A stretch of 64,000 nt of DNA from the NCBI GenBank assembly GCA_035063785.1, contig JAPSFS010000001.1, forward strand, positions 310,001 to 374,000. Reading direction: 5' to 3'. The notes under the pieces were generated by a model that worked only from the letters and a program-made list of their open reading frames with translations, ran no database searches and was not told where the DNA came from. Below are positions 40,411-48,798 of the stretch, piece after piece (the stretch's first letter is position 1; each line of letters starts with the position of its first letter). The stretch comes from Comamonas_C sp026954015. Lineage in GTDB: Bacteria; Pseudomonadota; Gammaproteobacteria; Burkholderiales; Burkholderiaceae_C. A program made the position numbers and the translations under genes.

Positions 40411-43062
40411 ATGAAGACCCCGAACCTTACCCCGCAGCGACTGCCCAGCCTGCTGCGGCGCAAGCTCCTGCTGGGCCTGCCCGGCGGCCTGGCGCTGGCC
40501 TCGCCCCTGGCGCTCGTCTCCTGCGGCGGCAGCAGCGACGACGGCGGCGGCGGCTTCGATCCGGCCATCGACGAGATCGTCGCCCGGCTGCCTGCCCTCA
40601 AGCGCAGCGCGCAGGCGGTCAAGGTCGTGCTGCCGGTGGGCCTGGGGGTCGACCCCGCGACCACCCACTTCGTCACCGGCAACAACGTCTCGCAGGTCAT
40701 GGCCGACGGCAGCGCCGGCGCCGTGCTCATCGACGGCGCGCCGCAGATGGGCTACCTGTTCGACGCCAATGGCCGGCTGCTGCTCATGAGCGCCATCGAA
40801 CCGGGCGTGCGCACCACCATCGACGCGCGCGGCAGCGCCGAGGCGCTGCTGCTGGCCGTCTGCGAAGGCGGCCTGCTGGAGCCGGCCATCCGCATCGCGC
40901 TGCGGCGCGCGCTCGCCGACGCGCGCCTGGATGCCGTCGTCGAGCCCGTGCGCCAGGCCGTCGAGGCGGCTCAGCGGCGCCAGGGGATCGACCCCGCCGA
41001 CAGCGAGCTCATGGACGCGCTCAGGGGCGCCGTGCGCCTGCTGTGCGGCGCCTCGGGCGACGGCGCGTCGCCCAAATCCGTCACCGTCTCGCCCGAGGGC
41101 ACGGAGAGCGGCATCACCGTGCAGCCCACCGAAGACTTCAACACCGTCGTGCTGCAAAACCAGTTCCGCCGCCGCACGCACGTGTGGATCGCGCGCACCG
41201 GCTCCTACGACAGCGAGGGCAACTACAGCGCGCTGCCCGCGCCCGCGCCCGCGCCCGCGCTGGCCGACTTCGCGCTCGACGCCACCACGGCGCTGTCGTT
41301 CGACAACCTCGTCAAGAGCGCCGGCGACTACGTCACGCAGTTCTACTCCGACATCGGGTTCCTGGGCGCCTACGAGTCCGGCAGCGCCGTGTGGACGCCG
41401 GTCAAGAGCGCCCCGGTGCAGCTGCTCTTCGAGCCCGACGGCGCGCAGGGCGTCGAATACAGCGCGCGCGTCGTCGGCATCGCGGCGGTGGACAACGGCG
41501 TGCTCTCCGAGGCCGAGAACGCCGCCTACGAGCAGATCCTGTGGGACACGCTGATCGAGGACATCGCCAAGCCGTTCATCCAGACGCTGATCCTGCCGAT
41601 GATCAGCGAGCGCGTGCCGGGGCTGGCCGAGCCCGAGTTCCAGAAGGTGAGCTGGCAGCTCGTGCTCAACGGCATCGCCGATCTGACGAACCTGGCCGTC
41701 GGCGGCAGTTTCTTCCCGGCGACCGTCGATGCGCTGAAGAAGGGCGAGTTCAAGGCGGCGGTCTCGGGCTTTCTCACCGAGTTCTTCTCAAGCAACACCT
41801 TCCAGGGCCTGTACGAGGCGGGAATGAGCGCCTGGGTCAAGTCGTCGGGCGTCGATTGGACGCTGCGCGACGGCAAGGGCACGCTCATCGGCGTGAACCT
41901 GCTCGACCGGGAAACCCTGGCCGCGCGCAACGTGGCGGCGCTGCGCGGGGCGCTGGGCAAGCTCGCGCGCATCATCCAGCTCATCAAGGTCGGCACGCTG
42001 ATCGGCGACTACGCGGCCATCGGTCATGACCTGCTGGGTTCGGCGCGCCTGACCGAGTTCACGCTGACGATCTCCAAGGCCCAGGTCTCGCTCACGCCCA
42101 AGCCCTTCGAGGTGGCTGCCACCTCGGGGCTGTTTGCGATCACCGCCAAGGTCGAGGGGCTGGAGGCCTCGGTGCCGGCCTCCAGCGTGTTCGTCGAGTG
42201 GAAGTGCAGCGGCAAGTACGGCACGCTGTACCAGGTGGGCGGCAGCGGCAGCGACAGCTTCACGAGCCCGCTGACGGCGCCGAGCCACAACTATGCGCCC
42301 AGCGGCGTGGAAGACGACCCGGCCGACCCGGAGACGATCGCGGTCGTGGCGTTCTACCGCAACCCGACGACCAACAAGCGCGTGGAGATGGGCAAGGCGA
42401 GTGTGAGCGTGGTGTTCAAGCGCGAGTTCAGCCTCGGGCTGTCGCCGGCGGGCTGCGACCTGCCGACCGAGACGGACATGCCGCTGCAGGCGTTCGTGCG
42501 CGAGAAGCTGCCGGCGGGCTCCACGGTGGAGTGGGAGTGGACGCACGGGGGCGCGGGCACGCTCACGGCTGGGGCGCCCGATGCCAATCCGGGTGACAGC
42601 TCGGCGACGCTGGCCACCGGCGCGGGCGAGGGCAGCGCCACGGTGAGCGTGCGCGCCACGGTGCGTGTGCCGGCCAGCGATCCCAAGGGCGCGCGCACCA
42701 TTCAGACGCAGGTCGTCAGCGCTACCTACAGGATCAAGAAGGGCACGCGCGAGATCACGTTCGACGCATCGGGGGGCGTCTTCTCCTACGCCGACGGCAC
42801 TGCCTCGTACACCGCGTTCATCGTGCCGCGCTTGCCGAAGGCGACCGGCTACGTCGCCGTGCTCAGCGGGTACGCCTACCCCAATTGCAACCGCACAGTG
42901 CGCTGGAACAGCGAGATCCCCGATCGCGGCGACTGCAACTTCCCCGTCACCTACCACCCGATCGCCGCGCGTGCGCTGGCGCCCTGCTGGGCCGTGTGGA
43001 TCGGCTTCGCGGGCCTCCCCATCGAAGGCAAATGCACCGTGACGATCACGCTGCCTGCCTGA
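40411..43062 (+). CDS. Large lipoprotein of unknown function with Ig-like C-terminal half
   Basis: An 883-residue exported lipoprotein. GAAGGAG precedes the ATG at 40411. The signal has a twin-arginine-like LRRKLLLGLPGG and the lipobox ALVSC (Cys38), followed by GGSSDDGGGG, a flexible Gly-rich spacer. Residues about 40-560 are a soluble, mostly helical region without a motif I recognise. Residues about 560-880 look like beta-rich Ig-like segments (VEWKCSGKYGTLYQVGG, STVEWEWTHGGAGTLTAGAP, TVSVRATVRVPASDP). The last 100 residues have four Cys, which may form disulfides. It is followed after 10 bases by a small exported protein, so both may act together. I cannot assign a function. Confidence 0.7.
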   Translation: MKTPNLTPQRLPSLLRRKLLLGLPGGLALASPLALVSCGGSSDDGGGGFDPAIDEIVARLPALKRSAQAVKVVLPVGLGVDPATTHFVTGNNVSQVMADGSAGAVLIDGAPQMGYLFDANGRLLLMSAIEPGVRTTIDARGSAEALLLAVCEGGLLEPAIRIALRRALADARLDAVVEPVRQAVEAAQRRQGIDPADSELMDALRGAVRLLCGASGDGASPKSVTVSPEGTESGITVQPTEDFNTVVLQNQFRRRTHVWIARTGSYDSEGNYSALPAPAPAPALADFALDATTALSFDNLVKSAGDYVTQFYSDIGFLGAYESGSAVWTPVKSAPVQLLFEPDGAQGVEYSARVVGIAAVDNGVLSEAENAAYEQILWDTLIEDIAKPFIQTLILPMISERVPGLAEPEFQKVSWQLVLNGIADLTNLAVGGSFFPATVDALKKGEFKAAVSGFLTEFFSSNTFQGLYEAGMSAWVKSSGVDWTLRDGKGTLIGVNLLDRETLAARNVAALRGALGKLARIIQLIKVGTLIGDYAAIGHDLLGSARLTEFTLTISKAQVSLTPKPFEVAATSGLFAITAKVEGLEASVPASSVFVEWKCSGKYGTLYQVGGSGSDSFTSPLTAPSHNYAPSGVEDDPADPETIAVVAFYRNPTTNKRVEMGKASVSVVFKREFSLGLSPAGCDLPTETDMPLQAFVREKLPAGSTVEWEWTHGGAGTLTAGAPDANPGDSSATLATGAGEGSATVSVRATVRVPASDPKGARTIQTQVVSATYRIKKGTREITFDASGGVFSYADGTASYTAFIVPRLPKATGYVAVLSGYAYPNCNRTVRWNSEIPDRGDCNFPVTYHPIAARALAPCWAVWIGFAGLPIEGKCTVTITLPA

Positions 43063-43072
43063 AGGAAACGCC

Positions 43073-43498
43073 ATGCACACCTACCTGCGGAAACTGCCGC
43101 TGGCGGCGGCCCTGGTGGCCGCGGCGGCGCTCGGCTTGCCCGCGGTCGCTGACGCCGACACGCACGTCTGGAATTACAAGAGCTACAAGAAGGGGACGTC
43201 CGGCACCTTCGACCGCAGCCGGTTTGTCGCGGGCACTCTCACACTGCAAGAGGAGGGCGGTCAGGCCACGATCACCATCACGGCTGGCACGCTTGACGCG
43301 TGCCTCGCAGGCGCACTGCCCGCGACCGTGACGCGCACCGACACGCAGACCGTCATCGAGGTGCCGCCGCACATATCCGGTTGCGAGCATTTCCGCTACG
43401 TCATCCGCAACGACGGCAGTGGCGGCGTGCGCGAGGGCAGGCGCGGAGAGCGGTGGTTCACCTACACCTACGACTTCGACCTGACGCCGAAGAAGTGA
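43073..43498 (+). CDS. Small exported protein of unknown function
   Basis: A 141-residue protein with a signal peptide (KLPLAAALVAAAALGLPAVA, cleavage near ADA-DTHVW) and a mature part of about 115 residues with two Cys (ACLAG and SGCEHF) that could pair. GAAGG precedes the start and the gene begins 10 bases after the large lipoprotein stop, indicating one operon. No family is recognised. It is followed by a DsbA/FrnE-type oxidoreductase. Confidence 0.65.
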   Translation: MHTYLRKLPLAAALVAAAALGLPAVADADTHVWNYKSYKKGTSGTFDRSRFVAGTLTLQEEGGQATITITAGTLDACLAGALPATVTRTDTQTVIEVPPHISGCEHFRYVIRNDGSGGVREGRRGERWFTYTYDFDLTPKK

Positions 43499-43520
43499 GC
43501 GTGCGGGCACAATGCGGGGC

Positions 43521-44174
43521 ATGGCACCGCCTGTTCTGAAGATCGACTTCGTCTCCGACGTGGTCTGCCCGTGGTGTGCGGTCGGCCTGCATGCGCTGGA
43601 GCGCGCGGCCGAGCGGCTGCAAGGTGAGGTGGTGCTCGAATGGCACTTTCAGCCGTTCGAGCTCAACCCCGGCATGGGCCCCGAGGGGCAGGATCTGGAG
43701 GAGCACCTGCGCGGGAAGTACGGCTCCAGCGCCGAACAGATGGCGCAGACGCGCGCGCTGCTGACCGAGCGCGGTGCGCAGGTGGGTTTCACGTTCAATC
43801 TGGACAAGCGCACGCGTACCTGGAATACCTTTGACGCGCACCGGTTGCTGCATTGGGCGGGTGAGGAGGGTGCGCCGGGGCAGCAGCGCGCGCTCAAGCA
43901 TGCGCTGCTGTCGGCGTATTTCACCGAGGGCAGGAACCCGTCGGATCACGCGGTGCTGGTCGAGGCCGCCGCTGCCGCAGGGCTCGGCGCGGAGCGCGCC
44001 CGCGCCGTCCTGGCGGGCGGCACCCATGCCGCCGAGGTGCGCGCTCGGGAGGCGTTCTACCAGGGCCAGGGCATCCATTCGGTGCCGTCGGTCATCGTCA
44101 ATGACCGCCACCTGATCCAGGGCGGCCAGCCGGTCGAGGTATTCGAGCGCGCGCTGCGCCAGCTCGCGCACTAG
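43521..44174 (+). CDS. DsbA-family oxidoreductase (FrnE-like)
   Basis: A 217-residue cytoplasmic thioredoxin-fold protein. The start at MAPPVLKIDFVSD (43521) is preferred over MRGMAPP at 43512. The active site is DVVCPWCAVG, and QGIHSVPSVIVNDRHLIQGGQP carries the cis-Pro and GGQ element typical of FrnE-like DsbA proteins. No signal peptide is present, so it acts in the cytoplasm; the substrate is not known. It lies 22 bases after the small exported protein. Confidence 0.87.
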   Translation: MAPPVLKIDFVSDVVCPWCAVGLHALERAAERLQGEVVLEWHFQPFELNPGMGPEGQDLEEHLRGKYGSSAEQMAQTRALLTERGAQVGFTFNLDKRTRTWNTFDAHRLLHWAGEEGAPGQQRALKHALLSAYFTEGRNPSDHAVLVEAAAAAGLGAERARAVLAGGTHAAEVRAREAFYQGQGIHSVPSVIVNDRHLIQGGQPVEVFERALRQLAH

Positions 44175-44241
44175 CCGCGCCTGCGCCAGCCGCTGTGCAA
44201 CGCGGTGGGCGGACCGCCGCAGACTCCCCTGAATTTTCGGC

Positions 44242-44268
44242 TCAAGTTCTCGGCGAACGGGCCGATAT
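44242..44268 (+). promoter_or_regulatory. Sigma-28 (FliA) type flagellar promoter
   Basis: TCAAGTTC, then exactly 11 bases, then GCCGATAT. This matches the sigma-28 consensus TAAAGTTT-N11-GCCGATAA in 6 of 8 and 7 of 8 positions. It lies 81 bases before the GGDEF-EAL start, which gives an untranslated leader of about 75 bases. Confidence 0.65.
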
Positions 44269-44315
44269 GTCCATAAGCGGTCATTTAGGGGCGCTGATGC
44301 TCGTTTGAGCTGCAC

Positions 44316-44343
44316 CCCGCTGGACGTATAAACCGCCAGCGGG
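44316..44343 (+). promoter_or_regulatory. Hairpin or operator dyad in the leader of the GGDEF-EAL gene
   Basis: CCCGCTGG and CCAGCGGG form a perfect 8-bp dyad around the 12-base loop ACGTATAAACCG, ending 5 bases before the ATG at 44349. As RNA it would hide the ribosome-binding region; as DNA it could be a regulator site. Confidence 0.45.
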
Positions 44344-44348
44344 TCATC

Positions 44349-47327
44349 ATGAAATCGTTAACCAACACCCTTAGTTCGTCCGTGGGGAGCTCCTCCTGGC
44401 AAGGCGCGTCCGAGCGCGCCTTGTCCTGGCTGCTCGTCGGCGCCCTGCCGGCGGCGATCCTGGTGTTGTCTGCCCTGGCACTGTTCACCTGGACGTCGCA
44501 CTACGCCTACGAGGAGCCTGCTGCCGTGGCGATGCGCGTGGTGGAGGATGCCCATGCCAGCCTCACCCCCCGGGAGGCCCTGGCAGCGCTGCAAAAGCAG
44601 GCGCCCGTGCTGCGGCAGGACACCAAGCTCAAGGAAACACCGTTCTGGTTCGAATTCGCCGTGCCTGTGGCGCAGTCGGGTCAGGCGGCAGTCGAGTTTC
44701 CTTCGCGGCACCTGGTTCAACTGGCCTGCTGGGATGGCGGCGCACTGGCACCGCTGGGGGAGGTGAATCTGCATGGTGGAAGCGGCCGCCTGTTCGATTC
44801 GCGGGGCGGTTTCGGCATGCGCTTGCAAGGCTTGTCGCCTGGTGCGTCAGTACTGTGCGAAGCCCGGTTCGTCGGGCCTGGGCGCCTGACGACGCTGCAG
44901 TGGGACGAGGGAGCGCTGCGGCTCGCCACGCAATCTTTTCAACGCGATACCGGCCTGCTGGAAGGCGGCATCCTGATGCTGGCGCTGTTCGTGCTGTTGA
45001 CGGCGCTCATCAACCGCAATGCCACCTATGTGCTGTTCGGGGTGTGGCTGCTGATCAATCTGCGCATGGGAGCGCTGTCGGCAGGCTGGGATCGACAGTG
45101 GCTGGGGTATGACATACCGGTGGAGTGGCTGGCGCGCATGCGCAGCGTGACGATCGCGTTGCTCTACACCCTGACGTTCCAGCTCTTTCGCGCGCTGTTC
45201 CAGGATCAATTGGTGAAATGCGCCAAGCCGCAGGTGTTCGAGTGGTTGCACTGGAGCTGTGTGGGGGTGCTGGTGCTGTCGGTCACGGTGCCCTATGCGC
45301 AGTTCCTGCCTTTGGTATGGGTGGCCTCGCCGCTGGGCAGCCTGATGTTGCTGGGTGTTCTGGTACGCATCGTCGTCAGGACGCGCTCGCCGGTGGCTGC
45401 CTGGTATGGCAGCGCCATCGCCGTGATGTTGATCGCCAGCCTGTACGAGGTCGTGGCCGCAGCGTGGGGGGTCAAGACGTGGATAGGTTCGGTGAACAGC
45501 GTGACGGCGGCGCTGGCCTCCAGCCTGCTGGCTTCGATGGCCATCGGTGCGCAGCTGCGCCAGGAGCACGAACAGCGCGTGCAGGCGCAGGCAGAGCTGG
45601 TCCACAACTACGAGGTGATGCCGCTCGGACTGTTCACCCTTGATCTGTCGGGTCGCTTCCTTGCCGCCAACCCTGCGCTGCATACGGCGCTGGGCCCCGA
45701 CGTGTTGATGCGCGGCCACAACCATTGGGACGATCATTTCCCGTCGATGCGGTGGCAGCAGGTGCTGCAATCGCTGAACGATCAGTTTGAGGTGGAGCTG
45801 GAACTCACGGGCCGGGCGGTTGCTGACGGGCAGCCCGCACGCCGCTATCTGGTCAATGCGATTCGCTCGGAAGACCGTGTCGAAGGTTCACTGCAGGACG
45901 TAACGGAGCGGTCCATTGCCGTGGAGCGCTTGCGCTTCCTTGCCGACCACGACCCGCTCACCCAGGTGTTCAACCGCGACGGGATCCGCGCCGAGCTGGA
46001 GCGGGCGTTGCAGTCGGCGCGTGTTGGCTCGACGCTGGCGCTGGCGTACCTGGACCTGGACCGCTTCAAATTGATGAACGAGCTGTTCGGCCACTACGCG
46101 GGCGACGAAGTGCTGACCCAGGTCTGCGCCCGCGTCACCGCGCTGCTGGAGGGCGACATGCGCATGGGGCGCATGGGTGGTGACGAATTCATCCTGCTGA
46201 TGCCGGGTGTGAGTCTGGCGCGGGCCACGATGCTGTGCCAGGAAATTGTGCGGCAGATCGGTGATCGGCCCTACCGGGTGGGCGACCGGTCTTTTCATGT
46301 GCTCGGTTCCGTGGGGCTGGTCAACGCGGCGCGCGCGGGCTCGGTCGAGGAGGCCGTTTCGACCGCCAACCGTGCCTGCCGGGAGGCGAAAGTCAGCCGT
46401 GGCAGCCACCTGGTGGTGTTCGAGCACGACTCGCAGGCACTGCGCGAGCACGAGGCGGAGATCGCGCTGGCCGGGCGCCTCGCGGCATCGGACGACCTGC
46501 AGGGCCTGTATCTGGAGATGCAGCCCATCATGTCGTTGACTGCGCCGGACCAGTCGCTCAATTTCGAGGTGCTGCTGCGCATGCGCGGTGCCGATGGCGA
46601 AGTGGTGCCCACGCCGCGCCTGATATTGGCGGCTGAAAACAGCGGCTGCATGGGACAGGTGGACCGCTGGGTGCTGCGCCATACCCTCGTCTGGATGCGC
46701 GAGCACCAGGAGGATCTCGAGTTGACGCGCTTCGTCTGCATGAACCTGAGCGGCGCTTCGCTCAACGACGAAAACTTCCTGCAGGACGCGGTCCAGATGC
46801 TGCAGGCCTACAGCGACGTGGTGTCGCGCCTGTGCCTGGAAATCACCGAAAGCGTGGCGCTGCACGACCTGGAGAACACGCGGCGTTTCATCGCGCAGGT
46901 GCACGACCTGGGCGCCAAGGTGGCGTTCGACGACTTTGGCGCGGGCTACACCTCGTTTTCCTACCTCAAGCAGCTCAAGGGCGATCTGGTCAAGATCGAC
47001 GGCAGCTTCGTCGTCAACATCAACGAGCACCCGGCCAACGTGGCCATCGTGGAGGCCATCGTCGGGCTGGCGCGCAACCTGGGCATGAAGGTCATCGCGG
47101 AGTGGGCCGAAGACAGCGCCACGGTACAGACCCTTGCGGACATCGGCGTGGACTATGTGCAGGGCTTCGCGATTGCGCGTCCGCAGGCGCCAGAGCGCAT
47201 TCTTGCGGCGCGCTCGGCGGCGGATTTCGTGAACGACCCCGGGTTGTTGCACGCGCTCCTGTTGCGGGGCTGGCCTGCGCCTCTACCTTTGGTGGGTGAA
47301 GCGCCTCCCAGCGTTGCGAAGCACTGA
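44349..47327 (+). CDS. 7TM-type sensor GGDEF-EAL protein (c-di-GMP turnover)
   Basis: A 992-residue membrane signalling protein. A first helix (LVGALPAAILVLSALALF) is followed by a periplasmic region of about 150 residues, then seven hydrophobic segments (residues 205-400), the layout of 7TMR-DISM sensors. A weak PAS-like segment (GLFTLDLSGRFLAANPALH) precedes GGDEF, where MGRMGGDEFILLMPG is intact and DLDRFKLMNELFGHYAGDE is standard. The EAL domain has FEVLLRMRG (E-V-L), CLEITESVAL and DDFGAGYTSFSYLKQLKGD, so both activities are possible. A sigma-28 promoter upstream suggests it is expressed with late flagellar genes. It is convergent with the FeeM-like acyltransferase across 13 bases. Confidence 0.88.
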   Translation: MKSLTNTLSSSVGSSSWQGASERALSWLLVGALPAAILVLSALALFTWTSHYAYEEPAAVAMRVVEDAHASLTPREALAALQKQAPVLRQDTKLKETPFWFEFAVPVAQSGQAAVEFPSRHLVQLACWDGGALAPLGEVNLHGGSGRLFDSRGGFGMRLQGLSPGASVLCEARFVGPGRLTTLQWDEGALRLATQSFQRDTGLLEGGILMLALFVLLTALINRNATYVLFGVWLLINLRMGALSAGWDRQWLGYDIPVEWLARMRSVTIALLYTLTFQLFRALFQDQLVKCAKPQVFEWLHWSCVGVLVLSVTVPYAQFLPLVWVASPLGSLMLLGVLVRIVVRTRSPVAAWYGSAIAVMLIASLYEVVAAAWGVKTWIGSVNSVTAALASSLLASMAIGAQLRQEHEQRVQAQAELVHNYEVMPLGLFTLDLSGRFLAANPALHTALGPDVLMRGHNHWDDHFPSMRWQQVLQSLNDQFEVELELTGRAVADGQPARRYLVNAIRSEDRVEGSLQDVTERSIAVERLRFLADHDPLTQVFNRDGIRAELERALQSARVGSTLALAYLDLDRFKLMNELFGHYAGDEVLTQVCARVTALLEGDMRMGRMGGDEFILLMPGVSLARATMLCQEIVRQIGDRPYRVGDRSFHVLGSVGLVNAARAGSVEEAVSTANRACREAKVSRGSHLVVFEHDSQALREHEAEIALAGRLAASDDLQGLYLEMQPIMSLTAPDQSLNFEVLLRMRGADGEVVPTPRLILAAENSGCMGQVDRWVLRHTLVWMREHQEDLELTRFVCMNLSGASLNDENFLQDAVQMLQAYSDVVSRLCLEITESVALHDLENTRRFIAQVHDLGAKVAFDDFGAGYTSFSYLKQLKGDLVKIDGSFVVNINEHPANVAIVEAIVGLARNLGMKVIAEWAEDSATVQTLADIGVDYVQGFAIARPQAPERILAARSAADFVNDPGLLHALLLRGWPAPLPLVGEAPPSVAKH

Positions 47328-47340
47328 GCGCGCGCGCCGT

Positions 47341-48081
47341 CTACATCAGCCGGCGGGGCGGCGGCAGCAGCGCGGAAAGGGTGGCCGCTGTGCCGTGGGC
47401 CCAGTCGTTGTGTGCGTGCGGCACGTCCAGAACGATGTCGGGGTGGCGTGTCTCGACCATGAACTTGAGCATCGGGTGGTGCGCAGCGGCCCACCTATCC
47501 TGCGCGGTGCGCACCTCGAATTTCAAGACGCGGTGCGGCAGGTTGCCCACGTGGCGCATCGGGACGTAGCCCAGGTTCGGGTACACATCCTCGAACAGCA
47601 GGCGCTGGTACTGGCGATCCACGGGCGCACGCCCCGTGACGACCATCCAGTCCACATCACTGTGCAGGCAGTACAGATAGAAGGCCTTGAACAGCGCGGT
47701 CTTGACCAGGGTGCCCACACGCCCTTCGGAGACGCCCAGCCTCGTGGCCTCGGCCAAGGTACTGGCGCTCAGCGCGGGCGGCAGCGTCAACGAACGTTCC
47801 AGCGCCAGCGGTCCGTCCGCATTGGTCTGGATCCGCATGGTGCCCAGAGGGGAGCCGTCCAGGTGGGATTCCGCCAGCAGCACCACGGAGCTCGATGAAA
47901 AGTCGGCCTGCTCAGGTTCGCGCAGGGCCTGGGCCAGATCGGGTACATGGCGCGCATATGCCAGGTGGCGTATCTGGACGGCTTTTTGCAGCGCTTGCGT
48001 GTCGCTCACTACGCGGATGGAAAACGGCAGACGTTCCACGGTTTCGTTGGAGGCCGGATTTGCATGGACGGCGTAAGTCAT
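47341..48081 (-). CDS. FeeM/LuxI-like N-acyltransferase (GNAT fold)
   Basis: A 246-residue protein starting at MTYAVHANPASNETVERLPF. RVVSDTQALQKAVQIRHLAY and VVLLAESHLDGSPLGTMRIQ, then ATRLGVSEGRVG and DWMVVTGRAPVDRQYQRLLF, fit the GNAT-like fold of FeeM-type N-acyl amino acid synthases, relatives of LuxI. Such enzymes join an acyl group from acyl-carrier protein to an amino acid or similar amine. Product and donor are unknown. The frame upstream of the chosen start has no conserved features. An imperfect palindrome lies 67 bases upstream. The gene is convergent with a GGDEF-EAL protein, so it may make a signal tied to c-di-GMP control; that is inference. Confidence 0.65.
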   Translation of the reverse strand: MTYAVHANPASNETVERLPFSIRVVSDTQALQKAVQIRHLAYARHVPDLAQALREPEQADFSSSSVVLLAESHLDGSPLGTMRIQTNADGPLALERSLTLPPALSASTLAEATRLGVSEGRVGTLVKTALFKAFYLYCLHSDVDWMVVTGRAPVDRQYQRLLFEDVYPNLGYVPMRHVGNLPHRVLKFEVRTAQDRWAAAHHPMLKFMVETRHPDIVLDVPHAHNDWAHGTAATLSALLPPPRRLM

Positions 48082-48147
48082 TGTGAACGAGGGTCGGTTG
48101 GCGTAACGCAGGCATGATATCCCCGGGTTCGCAAGAAACGCACGTGA

Positions 48148-48168
48148 AACGCACAAAGGTGTTGCGTT
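48148..48168 (-). promoter_or_regulatory. Imperfect dyad upstream of the FeeM-like gene
   Basis: AACGCA, 9 bases, TGCGTT: a 21-bp dyad in the position of an upstream operator. It has the size of a LuxR-type box but not its consensus bases, so the assignment is weak. Confidence 0.25.
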
Positions 48169-48231
48169 CTACGCTATTTTTTGAAGAGTGCGCGTGAGGC
48201 AGGCCGGCCGCGATTGGACAAACCCCGTCTG

Positions 48232-48795
48232 CTAATAACTGCGCCCGCCCTTGTACATCGCATGCTGGCGCCGGTGCAGCGTGGCCACTTCGCCCACGCG
48301 GGCCATCGCGGCGCCGGCGTGCGCGTGGGTGATGGCCAGGCCCAGCGCGTCGGCCGCGTCGGTGCCGGGCAGGCCGGGCAGATTCAGGAGGCGGCGCACC
48401 ATCTCCTGCACCTGTGACTTGGCCGCGCGCCCGTGGCCCACGACGGCCTTTTTCATCTGCAGCGCGGTGTATTCGGCCACCGGCAGGCGCGCGTGCACCA
48501 GCGCGGTGAGCGCCGCGCCGCGTGCCTGGCCGAGCAGCAGCGTCGATTGCGGGTTGACGTTGACGAACACGATTTCCACGGCCGCGCAGTCGGGCGCGTA
48601 GCGCTCGGCGACTTCGCCGATGCCGTCGAACAGCAGCTTCAGGCGCCCCGGCAGGTCGCCCAGCGCCAGATCGGCGCCGCCGCGGCGCGTGGTGCGGATG
48701 GTGCCGCTGGCGACGTAGGCCAGGCGCGTGCCCTGCGCCTCCACGACGCCGAAGCCGGTGGTCTGCAGGCCGGGGTCGATACCGAGGATGCGCAT
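48232..48795 (-). CDS. ruvC: Holliday junction resolvase RuvC
   Basis: A 187-residue resolvase. The start MRILGIDPGLQTTGFGVVE carries the first catalytic Asp, AAVEIVFVNVNPQSTLLLGQ the Glu, and LPGLPGTDAADALGLAITHAH the two C-terminal Asp residues. RuvC cuts Holliday junctions together with RuvAB, which are not in this window. It lies 3 bases after mtgA at the end of a tight operon. The C-terminus (RRQHAMYKGGRSY) is slightly longer than usual. Confidence 0.96.
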   Translation of the reverse strand: MRILGIDPGLQTTGFGVVEAQGTRLAYVASGTIRTTRRGGADLALGDLPGRLKLLFDGIGEVAERYAPDCAAVEIVFVNVNPQSTLLLGQARGAALTALVHARLPVAEYTALQMKKAVVGHGRAAKSQVQEMVRRLLNLPGLPGTDAADALGLAITHAHAGAAMARVGEVATLHRRQHAMYKGGRSY

Positions 48796-48798
48796 GGC

